Below are positions 1 through 7,846 of a DNA stretch of 64,000 nt, one piece after another (within the stretch, counting starts at the first letter, position 1; each line of letters begins with the position of its first letter). Source of the DNA: Flammeovirga aprica JL-4 (lineage in GTDB: Bacteria > Bacteroidota > Bacteroidia > Cytophagales > Flammeovirgaceae). The notes under the pieces were generated by a model that had not been told where the DNA came from, ran no database searches, and saw nothing but the letters and a program-made list of their open reading frames with translations. The translations under genes were made by a program, and so were the position numbers. Where the stretch lies: assembly GCF_012844305.1 (NCBI RefSeq), contig NZ_JABANE010000030.1, forward strand, positions 19,212-83,211, given 5' to 3'.

Positions 1-287
1 TAAAGGCTAGGCTTGTTTACAGACTCACCCACTGCTTTAGAAGCGGCGAAGTGAATAATACCATCAATCTTTTCTTCTTGGAATAACTGATCTAATTGGT
101 CAAAATCTAAAAGATCAAACTCGTAGAACTTTGGTTTTGTTCCAGTGATTTTCTCAATACCCTCTAAAGCACCAATTTCAGAATTTGATAAGTTGTCAAC
201 GATAACTACTTCAAATCCTTTGTTGATTAACTCTACTGCGGTATGTGAACCAATGTAACCTAAACCTCCTGTTACTAAAATCTTCAT
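1..287 (-). CDS. galE: UDP-glucose 4-epimerase, N-terminal part (cut by window edge)
   Basis: Only the first 95 codons are inside the window; the gene runs off the left edge. The translation begins MKILVTGGLGYIGSHTAVEL, which holds the GxxGxxG NAD-binding turn of extended short-chain dehydrogenases. It continues with VVIVDNLSNS and FDLLD, both typical of GalE. The family interconverts UDP-glucose and UDP-galactose, the last step of the Leloir pathway. It lies just downstream of galT and galK on the same strand, which supports GalE over other nucleotide-sugar epimerases. A hairpin at 320-357 separates it from galT, so it probably has its own promoter. The ATG at 285-287 is the natural start because it places the Rossmann strand at the N-terminus. 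Confidence 0.9.
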   Translation of the reverse strand, partial: MKILVTGGLGYIGSHTAVELINKGFEVVIVDNLSNSEIGALEGIEKITGTKPKFYEFDLLDFDQLDQLFQEEKIDGIIHFAASKAVGESVNKPSL

Positions 288-319
288 TTTGTTTATTTGT
301 TATCTCTAAAAATAATAAA

Positions 320-357
320 ATTATAGACTAGCAATTTTAAAACCACTAGTCTATAAT
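320..357 (-). terminator. Rho-independent terminator after galT
   Basis: A perfect 12-bp inverted repeat (320-331 with 346-357, arm ATTATAGACTAG) encloses a 14-nt loop. Read on the minus strand, the stem is followed by a T-rich stretch. It lies 15 nt past the galT stop and before galE. Confidence 0.7.
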
Positions 358-371
358 CTATCTCTAAAAGT

Positions 372-1436
372 TTATTTTTCTTCTTCTAAAACAGCACTTT
401 TATAGTGTACCAAAGATTGCTCTCTGATACGTGCAGCTGCTGTTTCAGCAGTGATATCTCTTTGAGCGTTGGCAAGCATTTCGTATCCTACCATAAACTT
501 CTTCACAGTTGCCGAACGAAGCAAAGGAGGGTAGAAACACATGTGCATGTGCCACTCTGGGTGATCCTCTCCGTCAGTTGGAGCTTGGTGGATACCCGCT
601 GAGTAAGGGAAAGAAACTTCAAAGATGTTGTCATACTTGATCGTCAATGATCTGTAAGCATCTGCAAAAGCGTCTTTTTCTTCTTCAGTAAGATCAGTGA
701 TTCTGCTTACTGCTCTCTTTGGAACGATCATCGTTTCGAAAGGCCATACAGCCCAGAAAGGAACGATAGCTACAAAGTGCTCATTTTCATAAACAACTCT
801 CGTTTGTTGCTTAATTTCTTGTGCAATATAATCAGAAAGTAATGTAGTACCATTTTTATCATAGTATGCTTTTTGATTTTCTTGCTTTTTTGCTGGCTCT
901 TGAGGAATTGATTCCTGAGCCCAGATTTGACCGTGAGGGTGAGGGTTAGAACAACCCATCACTGAACCTTTATTTTCAAAAATCTGAACATGGTTGATGT
1001 AATCTCTAGCACCTAGCTCAGTATATTCTTTTGTCCAAAGGTCAACTACTTTTCTAATGCCTTCAGTTTCCATTTCAGGAATAGTCAAATCGTGACGAGG
1101 AGAGAAGCAAATTACTTTACATAAACCTCTTTCACTTTTTGCTCTGAAAAGACCGTTACCATCATTCATTTCGCCAGTTGGAACATCTTCCAATAAAGCA
1201 GCGAAATCATTTTGGAATGAATAAGTATCAGTATACTGAGGGTTCACTTCGCCATTGATACGAGTATTACCCGCACATAAGTAACATGAAGGATCATGTT
1301 CAGGACGCTTTTCCTCCTCAATCTTTTCTACTTGTCCTTGCCAAGGTCTCTTCGCTCTATGAGGAGAAACTTGTACCCATTCGTTTGTAAGTGGGTTGTA
1401 TCGACGGTGAGGATGATCCTCAAAATTAAATTCCAT
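372..1436 (-). CDS. galT: Galactose-1-phosphate uridylyltransferase
   Basis: This 354-residue protein has the usual length for GalT. It carries the active-site motif NPHPHGQ at about residues 164-170, where the second histidine (H168) is the family's nucleophile that forms the uridylyl intermediate. A CxxC pair at C51/C54 is typical of the zinc site. The enzyme exchanges UMP between UDP-glucose and galactose-1-phosphate in the cytoplasm. It follows galK on the same strand with an 87-bp gap that contains a hairpin, so read-through from galK may be partial. The ATG start gives MEFNFEDHPHRRYNPLTNEW, a normal GalT beginning. Confidence 0.95.
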   Translation of the reverse strand: MEFNFEDHPHRRYNPLTNEWVQVSPHRAKRPWQGQVEKIEEEKRPEHDPSCYLCAGNTRINGEVNPQYTDTYSFQNDFAALLEDVPTGEMNDGNGLFRAKSERGLCKVICFSPRHDLTIPEMETEGIRKVVDLWTKEYTELGARDYINHVQIFENKGSVMGCSNPHPHGQIWAQESIPQEPAKKQENQKAYYDKNGTTLLSDYIAQEIKQQTRVVYENEHFVAIVPFWAVWPFETMIVPKRAVSRITDLTEEEKDAFADAYRSLTIKYDNIFEVSFPYSAGIHQAPTDGEDHPEWHMHMCFYPPLLRSATVKKFMVGYEMLANAQRDITAETAAARIREQSLVHYKSAVLEEEK

Positions 1437-1472
1437 TGTTGATTTTTGTTTTCCTAGTCAAAAAATTTCTTT

Positions 1473-1511
1473 AAAAGCATGTTTAGCATCATCTGAACTA
1501 AACATGCCTTT
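1473..1511 (-). terminator. Hairpin between galK and galT
   Basis: The 10-bp arm GCATGTTTAG (1477-1486) pairs with 1498-1507 and extends by three A-T pairs past one mismatch. On the minus strand it is followed by a T-rich run. It may terminate part of the galK transcript or shield its 3' end. Confidence 0.5.
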
Positions 1512-1523
1512 TATAGATATAAA

Positions 1524-2684
1524 TTAAGCTTCAACTGACTCTTCAACTCTTGCTCCGTCGCCGATAACAACAACATAAGCAGAAAGATCTTTACCCATAC
1601 CTTCTTTGTAGGCTTTCGTCATTCTTTCTACAAATGCGTCAACTGCGTCTTCTTTTACAAGGTTGATAGTACAGCCACCGAAGCCGCCACCCATCATTCT
1701 CGCACCAAGTACATTGTCATCTTCTAAAGTTTGCTCCACTAAGAAGTCTAACTCTGGACATGATACTGCATATTTCTTAGAAAGACCTTCATGAGAACCG
1801 TAGATCATTTTACCTAAGTTCTCTAAGTCTCCGTTGTCCATAAATTCACATGCTTTCGTTAAACGGTCGTTTTCTTCAACCACATACGAACATCTGTCAT
1901 AGATTACAGAATCCATTTTACCTTCAAACTCGTGCATCATTTCTACAGAAACGTCACGTAGGTTGATGATGTCAGGATAAGTTTGCTTGATTACTTCAAC
2001 ACCCGCCTCACATTGCTCTCTTCTTGTATTGTACTCAGATGAAGCCAATGAGTGAGTAACGTTAGTGTTACACAATACTAATTTGTGACCAGTGATATCT
2101 AAGTTATGGTACTCATACTCTTTTGTACGACAGTCTAACTTGATTACTTTGTTTGCTTGACCGAAAGTTGAAGCAAATTGGTCCATGATACCACACTTCA
2201 CGCCAGCATAGTTATGCTCAGACATTTGTGAAGCTAAAACGATATCTAATTTAGATAAATCGCCTTCGAATAATTTATTTAAACCTGTTGCTAAAGCACA
2301 TTCTAAAGCAGCAGATGATGACATACCAGCTCCTAGAGGTACATCGCCAGCAAATACTACGTCAAAACCTTTTGGCTCTAAACCTTTCACTGCTGTTTCA
2401 GCAACAACACCTTTGATGTAGTTGATCCAACCTTCAGAAGGAACAATGTTTGACAATTCAAAAGAACCAGATTCTTCTAAGTCAAGCGCATAAGCGTTTA
2501 CAGTATCAGTACCGTTTAATGCCAATGCAAATACCATTTCTTTATCGATTGATGCAGGTAATACAAAACCGTCATTGTAGTCAGTGTGCTCACCGATGAT
2601 ATTTACTCTACCTGGAGCTCTTGATACCATTGGTTCTTTCTTAAAAAGTTCTTCGAATTTTGCTACTACAGCTTTAGCGTTCAT
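1524..2684 (-). CDS. galK: Galactokinase
   Basis: A GHMP-family kinase of 386 residues, the usual GalK length. It shows the galactokinase signature GRVNIIGEHTDYNDG at about residues 25-39, the GHMP phosphate loop PLGAGMSSSAAL at about 116-127, the CGIMDQF motif with the expected catalytic base D168, and the C-terminal MMGGGFGGCTI motif. It phosphorylates galactose to galactose-1-phosphate, the entry step of the Leloir pathway. It is the first gene of the minus-strand run galK-galT-galE. A LacI-type operator lies 111 bp upstream, next to the divergent regulator gene. Confidence 0.95.
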   Translation of the reverse strand: MNAKAVVAKFEELFKKEPMVSRAPGRVNIIGEHTDYNDGFVLPASIDKEMVFALALNGTDTVNAYALDLEESGSFELSNIVPSEGWINYIKGVVAETAVKGLEPKGFDVVFAGDVPLGAGMSSSAALECALATGLNKLFEGDLSKLDIVLASQMSEHNYAGVKCGIMDQFASTFGQANKVIKLDCRTKEYEYHNLDITGHKLVLCNTNVTHSLASSEYNTRREQCEAGVEVIKQTYPDIINLRDVSVEMMHEFEGKMDSVIYDRCSYVVEENDRLTKACEFMDNGDLENLGKMIYGSHEGLSKKYAVSCPELDFLVEQTLEDDNVLGARMMGGGFGGCTINLVKEDAVDAFVERMTKAYKEGMGKDLSAYVVVIGDGARVEESVEA

Positions 2685-2733
2685 GTTGCCTTATTTTTAA
2701 GTTAAAAAATTTCTTTAATTCATTTCGATGGCT

Positions 2734-2765
2734 CAAACATGCGGGCTTTTATTTTAATGGGCAAA
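2734..2765 (-). promoter_or_regulatory. Candidate galK promoter
   Basis: Read on the minus strand, TTTG (2762-2765) is followed after 20 bp by CATGTTTG (2734-2741), close to the Bacteroidota pattern TTG, spacer, TAnnTTTG. This would give a leader of about 45 nt. The -7 element has one mismatch and the spacer is slightly long. Confidence 0.35.
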
Positions 2766-2794
2766 AAAACACTTAATGATTTTAGAAAATAGCG

Positions 2795-2816
2795 TTACCG
2801 GAAACGTTCTCGGTAA
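2795..2816. promoter_or_regulatory. Palindromic operator, probably for the adjacent LacI-type regulator
   Basis: A 22-bp dyad has arms TTACCG and CGGTAA and a symmetric AACGTT centre; 18 of 22 positions match the reverse complement. The central CG pair and arm layout fit a LacI-family half-site. It lies 42 bp before the regulator's start. It also covers the -33 position relative to a TATTTTTG -7 element at 2830-2837, so autoregulation is likely. It is 111 bp upstream of galK. Confidence 0.65.
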
Positions 2817-2857
2817 TTTTTGACGTGTTTATTTTTGACTTTTTTTTAAATTTGAGC

Positions 2858-3901
2858 ATGAAAAAGAGAAAACCAACCATAAAGGATATTGCACGCCGTT
2901 TGGACATTTCTGTCTCTACGGTTTCAAGAGCAATCAGAGGAGCAGAGGACATTAATCCAATGACAAAAAAGAAAGTCTTGGATCTTGCAGAGAAAATTGG
3001 TTATAAAAAAAGTGTGCTGGCGGCAGGGCTTGCCAGTAAAAAATCGTATCTGATAGGGGTTATTATTCCAGAACTGACGGTTCCATTTTTTGGTAGAGTC
3101 ATTTTAGGTATAGAGCAATTCTTGAAGCCTTTGGGCTATGATTTAATTATTGTACATAGTGACGAGCAAGAACAGAAAGAGAAAGAATGCATTGATATTT
3201 TATTAGACCGTCAAGTAGATGGAATACTTATTTCGCTGTCTTTCAATACTAAAAGCGACCTTCACCTTCGTAAAGCTATGGAAGAAGAGGTGCCAATAGT
3301 CGTTTTCGATAGAATTCTTCCCAATTCAGAATTACCTATCCCGAGAGTAATTGTCGATGATTTTGAGGCAGGGTATCAAGCCACAAATCACTTAATTAAT
3401 AAAGGCTATAAAAGAATAGCGTTTATTGCTGGACCCGAAGATTTATATATTTCTCAACAAAGATTGAAAGGTTATAGAACAGCAATGGAAAGAAACGGGT
3501 TTGGCACTTCAGCTGACTTGATTGTTCCCACATTGGATTTAAGAAGGTCAGTAGGGAAGGCTTTGGATAAATTAATGGTATTGAAAGAAAAACCTGATGC
3601 TATTGTTGCACTCAATGATCCTATTGCTTTTAGAGTAATGCGTCTTTTGCAAAAACGTGGAATAGAAATCCCGGAAAAAATTGCTGTTATGGGAATTTCC
3701 GGTGATGATATGGGAGAGCTTTTCAACCCTTCATTAACCACAATTGATCAGCCAGCACAAGAAATGGGTTTTGTAGCCGCTAATCTTTTAATAGACCGTA
3801 TGAATGCAATGAAAGAAGCGAAAAATCAGGGTAAGGTTTTTATTCCAATGGCCATTTTTAAGAAACTGCCAATCTCATTAATAGAAAGAGAGAGCACTTG
3901 A
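2858..3901 (+). CDS. LacI-family transcriptional regulator (probable galactose regulator)
   Basis: The protein starts MKKRKPTIKDIARRLDISVS, the classic LacI N-terminal helix-turn-helix, with the hinge region near residues 50-60. A periplasmic-binding-protein-like effector domain follows (LIGVIIPELTVPFFGRVILG, then VDGILISLSF and VALNDPIAF). It is about 347 residues long, normal for the family. An upstream in-frame GTG at 2825 would add 11 hydrophobic residues, but the ATG at 2858 puts the HTH at the N-terminus and was chosen. It is divergent from galK and has a palindromic operator in front, so control of galK/galT and of itself is the simplest reading. The effector is not known. Confidence 0.88.
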   Translation: MKKRKPTIKDIARRLDISVSTVSRAIRGAEDINPMTKKKVLDLAEKIGYKKSVLAAGLASKKSYLIGVIIPELTVPFFGRVILGIEQFLKPLGYDLIIVHSDEQEQKEKECIDILLDRQVDGILISLSFNTKSDLHLRKAMEEEVPIVVFDRILPNSELPIPRVIVDDFEAGYQATNHLINKGYKRIAFIAGPEDLYISQQRLKGYRTAMERNGFGTSADLIVPTLDLRRSVGKALDKLMVLKEKPDAIVALNDPIAFRVMRLLQKRGIEIPEKIAVMGISGDDMGELFNPSLTTIDQPAQEMGFVAANLLIDRMNAMKEAKNQGKVFIPMAIFKKLPISLIEREST

Positions 3902-3913
3902 TTTTTTGAGAGA

Positions 3914-3958
3914 AGGGTTAAGAGGTATGTGCAATTCTGAATTCATCCCTCTTACCTC
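3914..3958 (+). terminator. Imperfect hairpin after the LacI regulator
   Basis: The arm at 3914-3929 (AGGGTTAAGAGGTATG) pairs with 3944-3958 (CATCCCTCTTACCTC) with a few mismatches. It begins 13 nt after the stop codon. There is no long T-run directly behind it. Confidence 0.4.
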
Positions 3959-3981
3959 ATCCCTCATCCCCTTTGCTTCAA

Positions 3982-4012
3982 TTGTTTTTCAATTAAGATT
4001 TATTTAGATTTG
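3982..4012 (+). promoter_or_regulatory. Bacteroidota-type promoter for the 4035 gene
   Basis: TTG at 3982-3984 is followed after 20 bp by TAGATTTG at 4005-4012, matching TAnnTTTG. It would start transcription about 20 nt before the ATG at 4035. Confidence 0.5.
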
Positions 4013-4034
4013 AATAGAACCAAAAAGAACATAT

Positions 4035-4424
4035 ATGTACAAGCACTCTTTAATATTATTATTCTTTCTATTCATTTCATTCAATTCGAACGGACAGAAA
4101 AAGATCCTTGATTTCTATTTTGAGGGTGGTCGTTGTCAGATGAATGAGAAAATTGTGGAAGTGATTACTGACGGGATCAATATCCAAGCGAAGCAAGTTG
4201 TTTTACATTACAAAAAAGATGAGGAAAGCATGACCTTAAATTTTGTAGATGAAAACTTAAGAACGTATCAGGAGACAGTTGAAGAATTAGAAGCCTACAC
4301 CGTAAAAGGAAAAACGGAATTGATCTGGAGAAATAAATTCAATAAAAAACTAGAAATTATAGTAATAGAAAAGGCTGGTAGTTTGACTTTTATGTGGAAT
4401 GGAGCAAAATATAAGACAAACTGA
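4035..4424 (+). CDS. Small secreted protein, function unknown
   Basis: A 129-residue protein with a clear signal peptide (hydrophobic residues about 5-17, ending at FNSNGQ, the common Bacteroidota cleavage context). The mature part, about 108 residues, alternates hydrophobic and polar residues as in a small beta-rich domain. I do not recognise a family. It has its own promoter and is followed after 60 bp by another small secreted protein on the same strand. No lipobox cysteine is present at the cleavage site, so it is probably periplasmic or exported. Confidence 0.6.
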   Translation: MYKHSLILLFFLFISFNSNGQKKILDFYFEGGRCQMNEKIVEVITDGINIQAKQVVLHYKKDEESMTLNFVDENLRTYQETVEELEAYTVKGKTELIWRNKFNKKLEIIVIEKAGSLTFMWNGAKYKTN

Positions 4425-4484
4425 TGTTAAATAGGCATCATTTTTAATCAACTAAAGTATATATCAATTTCAAATTAAAGACAG

Positions 4485-5033
4485 ATGAAACTATTATTTA
4501 TTCTTACTCTACTATTTAATTTCTTTGCAGGACCACCTGTGAAAGATGTGAAAGAAGTATTACAAAAAAACGCATCAGATAATTTACCCTACAATGTAGA
4601 TGTATTATCTACTGCTTTCGGTTCTCAAGATTATGTAAGTATTGATGCTAGAATTGTTCATGCAAAGGATGATTATTATGCTATTGAATTCTTAAATCAG
4701 GATTGGAATATGCAAGTGTATCATGCTGATGATGATTATTTGGGTTTGCCTTATTTCAAAAGTAAAATTAGAAAAGACGCTTTGGAATATTTAGAGGATA
4801 CTACCAATGAAATTGAGGTGACAGAAAAAACATATTTAGGTTTGGCATCTTATAAAGTGAAAATTCATTTACAAGGATCTTCTTCAGATGTGAAAAGAAC
4901 AAACAAATGGATTGAGTTCATTGTATCAAAAGAAGGCTTACTGTTAAGATATGAATCACATAGCCTTTCTGGAGGTAATCAAGATATTAATAAACAAAGA
5001 GAAGTAGTGCGTTTTTATATTCAAGAGAATTAA
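4485..5033 (+). CDS. Small exported protein, function unknown
   Basis: A 182-residue protein starting MKLLFILTLLFNFFAG, a short signal peptide. The rest reads like a compact beta-sheet protein (IEFLNQDWNMQVYHADDDYL, then TYLGLASYKVKIHL). It is reminiscent of outer-membrane-lipoprotein-sorting-like or LolA-like folds, but no motif is decisive. It lies 60 bp after another small secreted protein and may share its transcript. A strong bidirectional hairpin follows at 5050-5093. Function not assigned. Confidence 0.6.
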   Translation: MKLLFILTLLFNFFAGPPVKDVKEVLQKNASDNLPYNVDVLSTAFGSQDYVSIDARIVHAKDDYYAIEFLNQDWNMQVYHADDDYLGLPYFKSKIRKDALEYLEDTTNEIEVTEKTYLGLASYKVKIHLQGSSSDVKRTNKWIEFIVSKEGLLLRYESHSLSGGNQDINKQREVVRFYIQEN

Positions 5034-5049
5034 AAGCTTACTTCACCTC

Positions 5050-5093
5050 AAAAATAAACCTCTTCAATTTCGTAGTTGAAGAGGTTTATTTTT
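5050..5093. terminator. Strong bidirectional terminator
   Basis: A perfect 18-bp stem (5050-5067 with 5076-5093) has the 8-nt loop TTTCGTAG, with A-rich and T-rich flanks on the two sides. It serves the plus-strand gene ending at 5033 and the minus-strand gene ending at 5096. Confidence 0.85.
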
Positions 5094-5095
5094 AT

Positions 5096-5875
5096 TTAAA
5101 AATTATACCCGATACCATTTTTAATGGTGTAATTCAATTTATCAATTGGCACATAAGGCTTGTTTTCATACCATAATGTGAAGTTATTGGTGAAGTACAA
5201 TTTTTTAGATATTTTGAAATTAAGGTTCGCCAGAATACTGATACGGTATTCATCCATTGTTGAATATTTCGATTGGAAATAAGAAGTGATATTAAAAAAT
5301 ATGTGATCTGAAAAATCAGCTCTGTAAGTCACATATAAGTTCCATCTTGCAATTGAAGGTTGTGCTTTTGTTACTAGTGATTCTCCATCAACGTCCTGTT
5401 CCCATTCCCAATTTTCATTTTCATAAAATGAACCCAATCCAATCGCTAAAAGGTCTGTATCGTTTTCGATAGGGCTAAACCTTAAGTTACCACCTAAGAT
5501 AAAACGTTCATTCATACCTTTTACCTGATCAAACTGTAATTGTGTGAAGACTTCATATGATAGCTTTCTGTTTTTAAGAAACTCCATACGAGTATGTACA
5601 AAACCATTTTGTAATAAATCAAAGCCTTCCGAATTCAAGAATGAAAGGTCACTGATTACAAGTAAGTCATTGACTTTACCTATCCTAGCTATATTGGTTT
5701 TAAGACCGCCACCCTGAGTTCTTATTTGTTGATTGATGAGTTTATAGTTTAAAGATATATTTCCTACCCATTGAACAGAATCACCTTGATCGAGTCGTGA
5801 TTTTTCGATGTTTAAGATTTGTGCTTGAAGAGAATAGGAAATAAAAAGAGTAAAAAATAATAGTCTATAACGCAT
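5096..5875 (-). CDS. Outer-membrane beta-barrel protein, DUF481-like
   Basis: About 259 residues, starting MRYRLLFFTLFISYSLQAQ, a signal peptide ending in AQ. The mature part has alternating amphipathic strands rich in aromatic residues (YEVFTQLQFDQVKGMNERFI, LNFKISKKLYFTNNFTLWYE) and ends with an aromatic residue (GIGYNF), as expected for an outer-membrane barrel. The pattern resembles Bacteroidota DUF481 (YdiY-like) proteins, but this is not certain. An upstream in-frame start at 5908 would put 11 polar residues before the signal peptide, so 5875 is preferred. It is monocistronic and ends against a bidirectional terminator. Confidence 0.6.
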   Translation of the reverse strand: MRYRLLFFTLFISYSLQAQILNIEKSRLDQGDSVQWVGNISLNYKLINQQIRTQGGGLKTNIARIGKVNDLLVISDLSFLNSEGFDLLQNGFVHTRMEFLKNRKLSYEVFTQLQFDQVKGMNERFILGGNLRFSPIENDTDLLAIGLGSFYENENWEWEQDVDGESLVTKAQPSIARWNLYVTYRADFSDHIFFNITSYFQSKYSTMDEYRISILANLNFKISKKLYFTNNFTLWYENKPYVPIDKLNYTIKNGIGYNF

Positions 5876-6125
5876 TGATGTGTTTGTTCTGTTTTGATTA
5901 TTTATCAAAAGTAGAGAAGTATTTTACAAATTAAAAAGATCATAAAATCACTCCTTTTTAAATAGTTGTAATTCAATGAGTTAAAATGATTAAAATTAAC
6001 AATTTAAACGATTGTTAAGCAGTCAGGTAAATCTATTTTTTAGGTAAATGGATGAGTCGTTTATTAAAGTTAGCCGACTTAAAAAAAGAAATATTCAGCT
6101 AAGCATTAGAACATAATGATTTACA

Positions 6126-6710
6126 TCAATGCTCTATTTTTTCATTGAAACGAAACGGGATAGCTTTTCCTTCTTGTGTCACTTCATAAGCCTGAAATTG
6201 ATAATTCTGAATCATTTCATGCAAATATAAATCAGCACCTTTTAGTTTTAATTTAGCCTCTTTGATATCTTTAAAATGGAAGACAGGTCCCTTCACATCA
6301 AGTGTGTGATACCCTAAGCTTTCTGGAATGAAAAATTGGACGTAAACTGGTTCACGGCTCATTTTATTCATCACATTGGAGACATCATAATATAAAATAT
6401 AATCTCTATTGAAAAGGATAGAAACTTCATCAATATCTTTATTATGGCACATGACTTCTTGTGGTTCTAAACTGATAGAAGTCCACCCTCTTAATTGATA
6501 TAATAAAACCTCAAAAGAAGTTCTTTTTTTGTTCAATGGAGTATAAATAGGAAGTTTACCCACTTTTACAGCTTCAAGCATTACAGATGCCATGCTTTCA
6601 AAAGCATCATTACCTTTAAAAGTGGTGTTTATATGGACTTCTTTATATTTTTCTTGAGAATAACAGAAATAGGAAGAAGTAAAGAAAAGAAAAAAGCAAA
6701 AGTATTTCAT
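6126..6710 (-). CDS. Secreted protein, function unknown
   Basis: About 194 residues starting MKYFCFFLFFTSSYFCYSQ, a signal peptide. The ATG at 6708-6710 follows the stop of the upstream gene by one base, so the two are almost certainly one operon. A longer in-frame start at 6773 would overlap that gene and place the signal peptide internally, so it was not used. The stretch around residues 45-60 (VMLEAVKVGKLPIYTP) vaguely resembles GldN-type gliding proteins, but the rest does not confirm it. Function unassigned. Confidence 0.6.
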   Translation of the reverse strand: MKYFCFFLFFTSSYFCYSQEKYKEVHINTTFKGNDAFESMASVMLEAVKVGKLPIYTPLNKKRTSFEVLLYQLRGWTSISLEPQEVMCHNKDIDEVSILFNRDYILYYDVSNVMNKMSREPVYVQFFIPESLGYHTLDVKGPVFHFKDIKEAKLKLKGADLYLHEMIQNYQFQAYEVTQEGKAIPFRFNEKIEH

Positions 6711-6711
6711 A

Positions 6712-7671
6712 TTATAATGAAGACATATGTGTGTCAAAAGCTGCTTTCGAAAGAGAATGAGCTGAGATCTCAAATGAAATATAATTTAATTTCTTATTAG
6801 GAGAGAGGTTTAACTGTACTCCGCTATCAATTTCACCTATCCATACTTTTGTTTTATCATTCTTTAGAAGGTCAAAAGTGAAAATTCGGACATTAGATAA
6901 ATCTGTATCTACCAATGCAAAATCTTCGACTATACTGTCACTATTGACATTATAATAAATGACGGTATTCAGATGAGGGTAATAAACATAAATTTTATTT
7001 ATATTTTTTTCCTCTACTTTAACTTTGTAGGTGATAAGTTCTTCTTTATCAATTAGGTAATCGTAATTATAAAGCCCGTTGCTATTTATATTCATGGTTT
7101 TATAAAGCCACTGAGAAGCAATTTCACTTTCTGCACTCCAACCCCAATCACTAACTCCATCATCCCAACCTTCTTGCTCACTACTTTGAGGTTGTAATGC
7201 TCCCCAATCATCCGATGAAGAGTTTGTTGATGCATAATCCAATACTGGACCTTTTAAATTGTCCCATTTCTTTTGCTGATCATTAAAACGAAATCCATCA
7301 AAATGATTTATACCATCAGAGATATAGGAAACTTTCACAGGTTTTTGAAACACTGTTTTTTCTCCTTCATAAGTTACTTTAATGTCGTACATACCTCCAG
7401 AAACGTATATTCCTTTTTGATCTTTCATCTGAATATCGCCCTTTAGCATATCAAAATAGTCTGCATAAAGCGTTACTTCAATATTGACTTCACCGCCTAT
7501 AGAAGCCTCTTTCAATGCAAAAGTGTTTTCCTGAATATGGATCAGTAAACTGTCCTCAAAGAAGCTCAGTGTGCCACAAGAGGAATTGTTCCATTTTTGT
7601 TTTTGATTTGATTGGGCAAAGACATTAAAATGTAACAATGACAAGAATAGAATTAATGTGAAATTTTTCAT
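6712..7671 (-). CDS. Secreted protein with a Trp/Asp-rich linker, function unknown
   Basis: A 319-residue protein with signal peptide MKNFTLILFLSLLHFNVFAQ. The N-terminal half is beta-rich (IGGEVNIEVTLYADYF). Residues about 151-180 form a low-complexity linker rich in Ser, Asp, Gly and Trp (W156, W169, W176, W178). A second beta-rich part follows. I know no family with this layout. It is the first gene of a two-gene minus-strand operon; the next gene starts one base after its stop. The gene pair is probably exported to the envelope. Confidence 0.6.
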   Translation of the reverse strand: MKNFTLILFLSLLHFNVFAQSNQKQKWNNSSCGTLSFFEDSLLIHIQENTFALKEASIGGEVNIEVTLYADYFDMLKGDIQMKDQKGIYVSGGMYDIKVTYEGEKTVFQKPVKVSYISDGINHFDGFRFNDQQKKWDNLKGPVLDYASTNSSSDDWGALQPQSSEQEGWDDGVSDWGWSAESEIASQWLYKTMNINSNGLYNYDYLIDKEELITYKVKVEEKNINKIYVYYPHLNTVIYYNVNSDSIVEDFALVDTDLSNVRIFTFDLLKNDKTKVWIGEIDSGVQLNLSPNKKLNYISFEISAHSLSKAAFDTHMSSL

Positions 7672-7846
7672 TGTAAGTGTAGAATGATCTGTGTTAATTC
7701 GTGTGATGTATAAGTATTAGCCTGTAAATAACAACTAATCAATAAATTAAATAACCTATGAGGGCTATAGAAAACATCATACCAATTATAGAAATCCCAC
7801 TTGTAATATTTTACTTTTTGTTGCTATTCCAAGAATAGAAGTTGTG

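Noticed and set aside
6126..6710. Possible GldN-type gliding protein
   Set aside because: Only one short stretch resembles GldN; length and remaining motifs do not fit.
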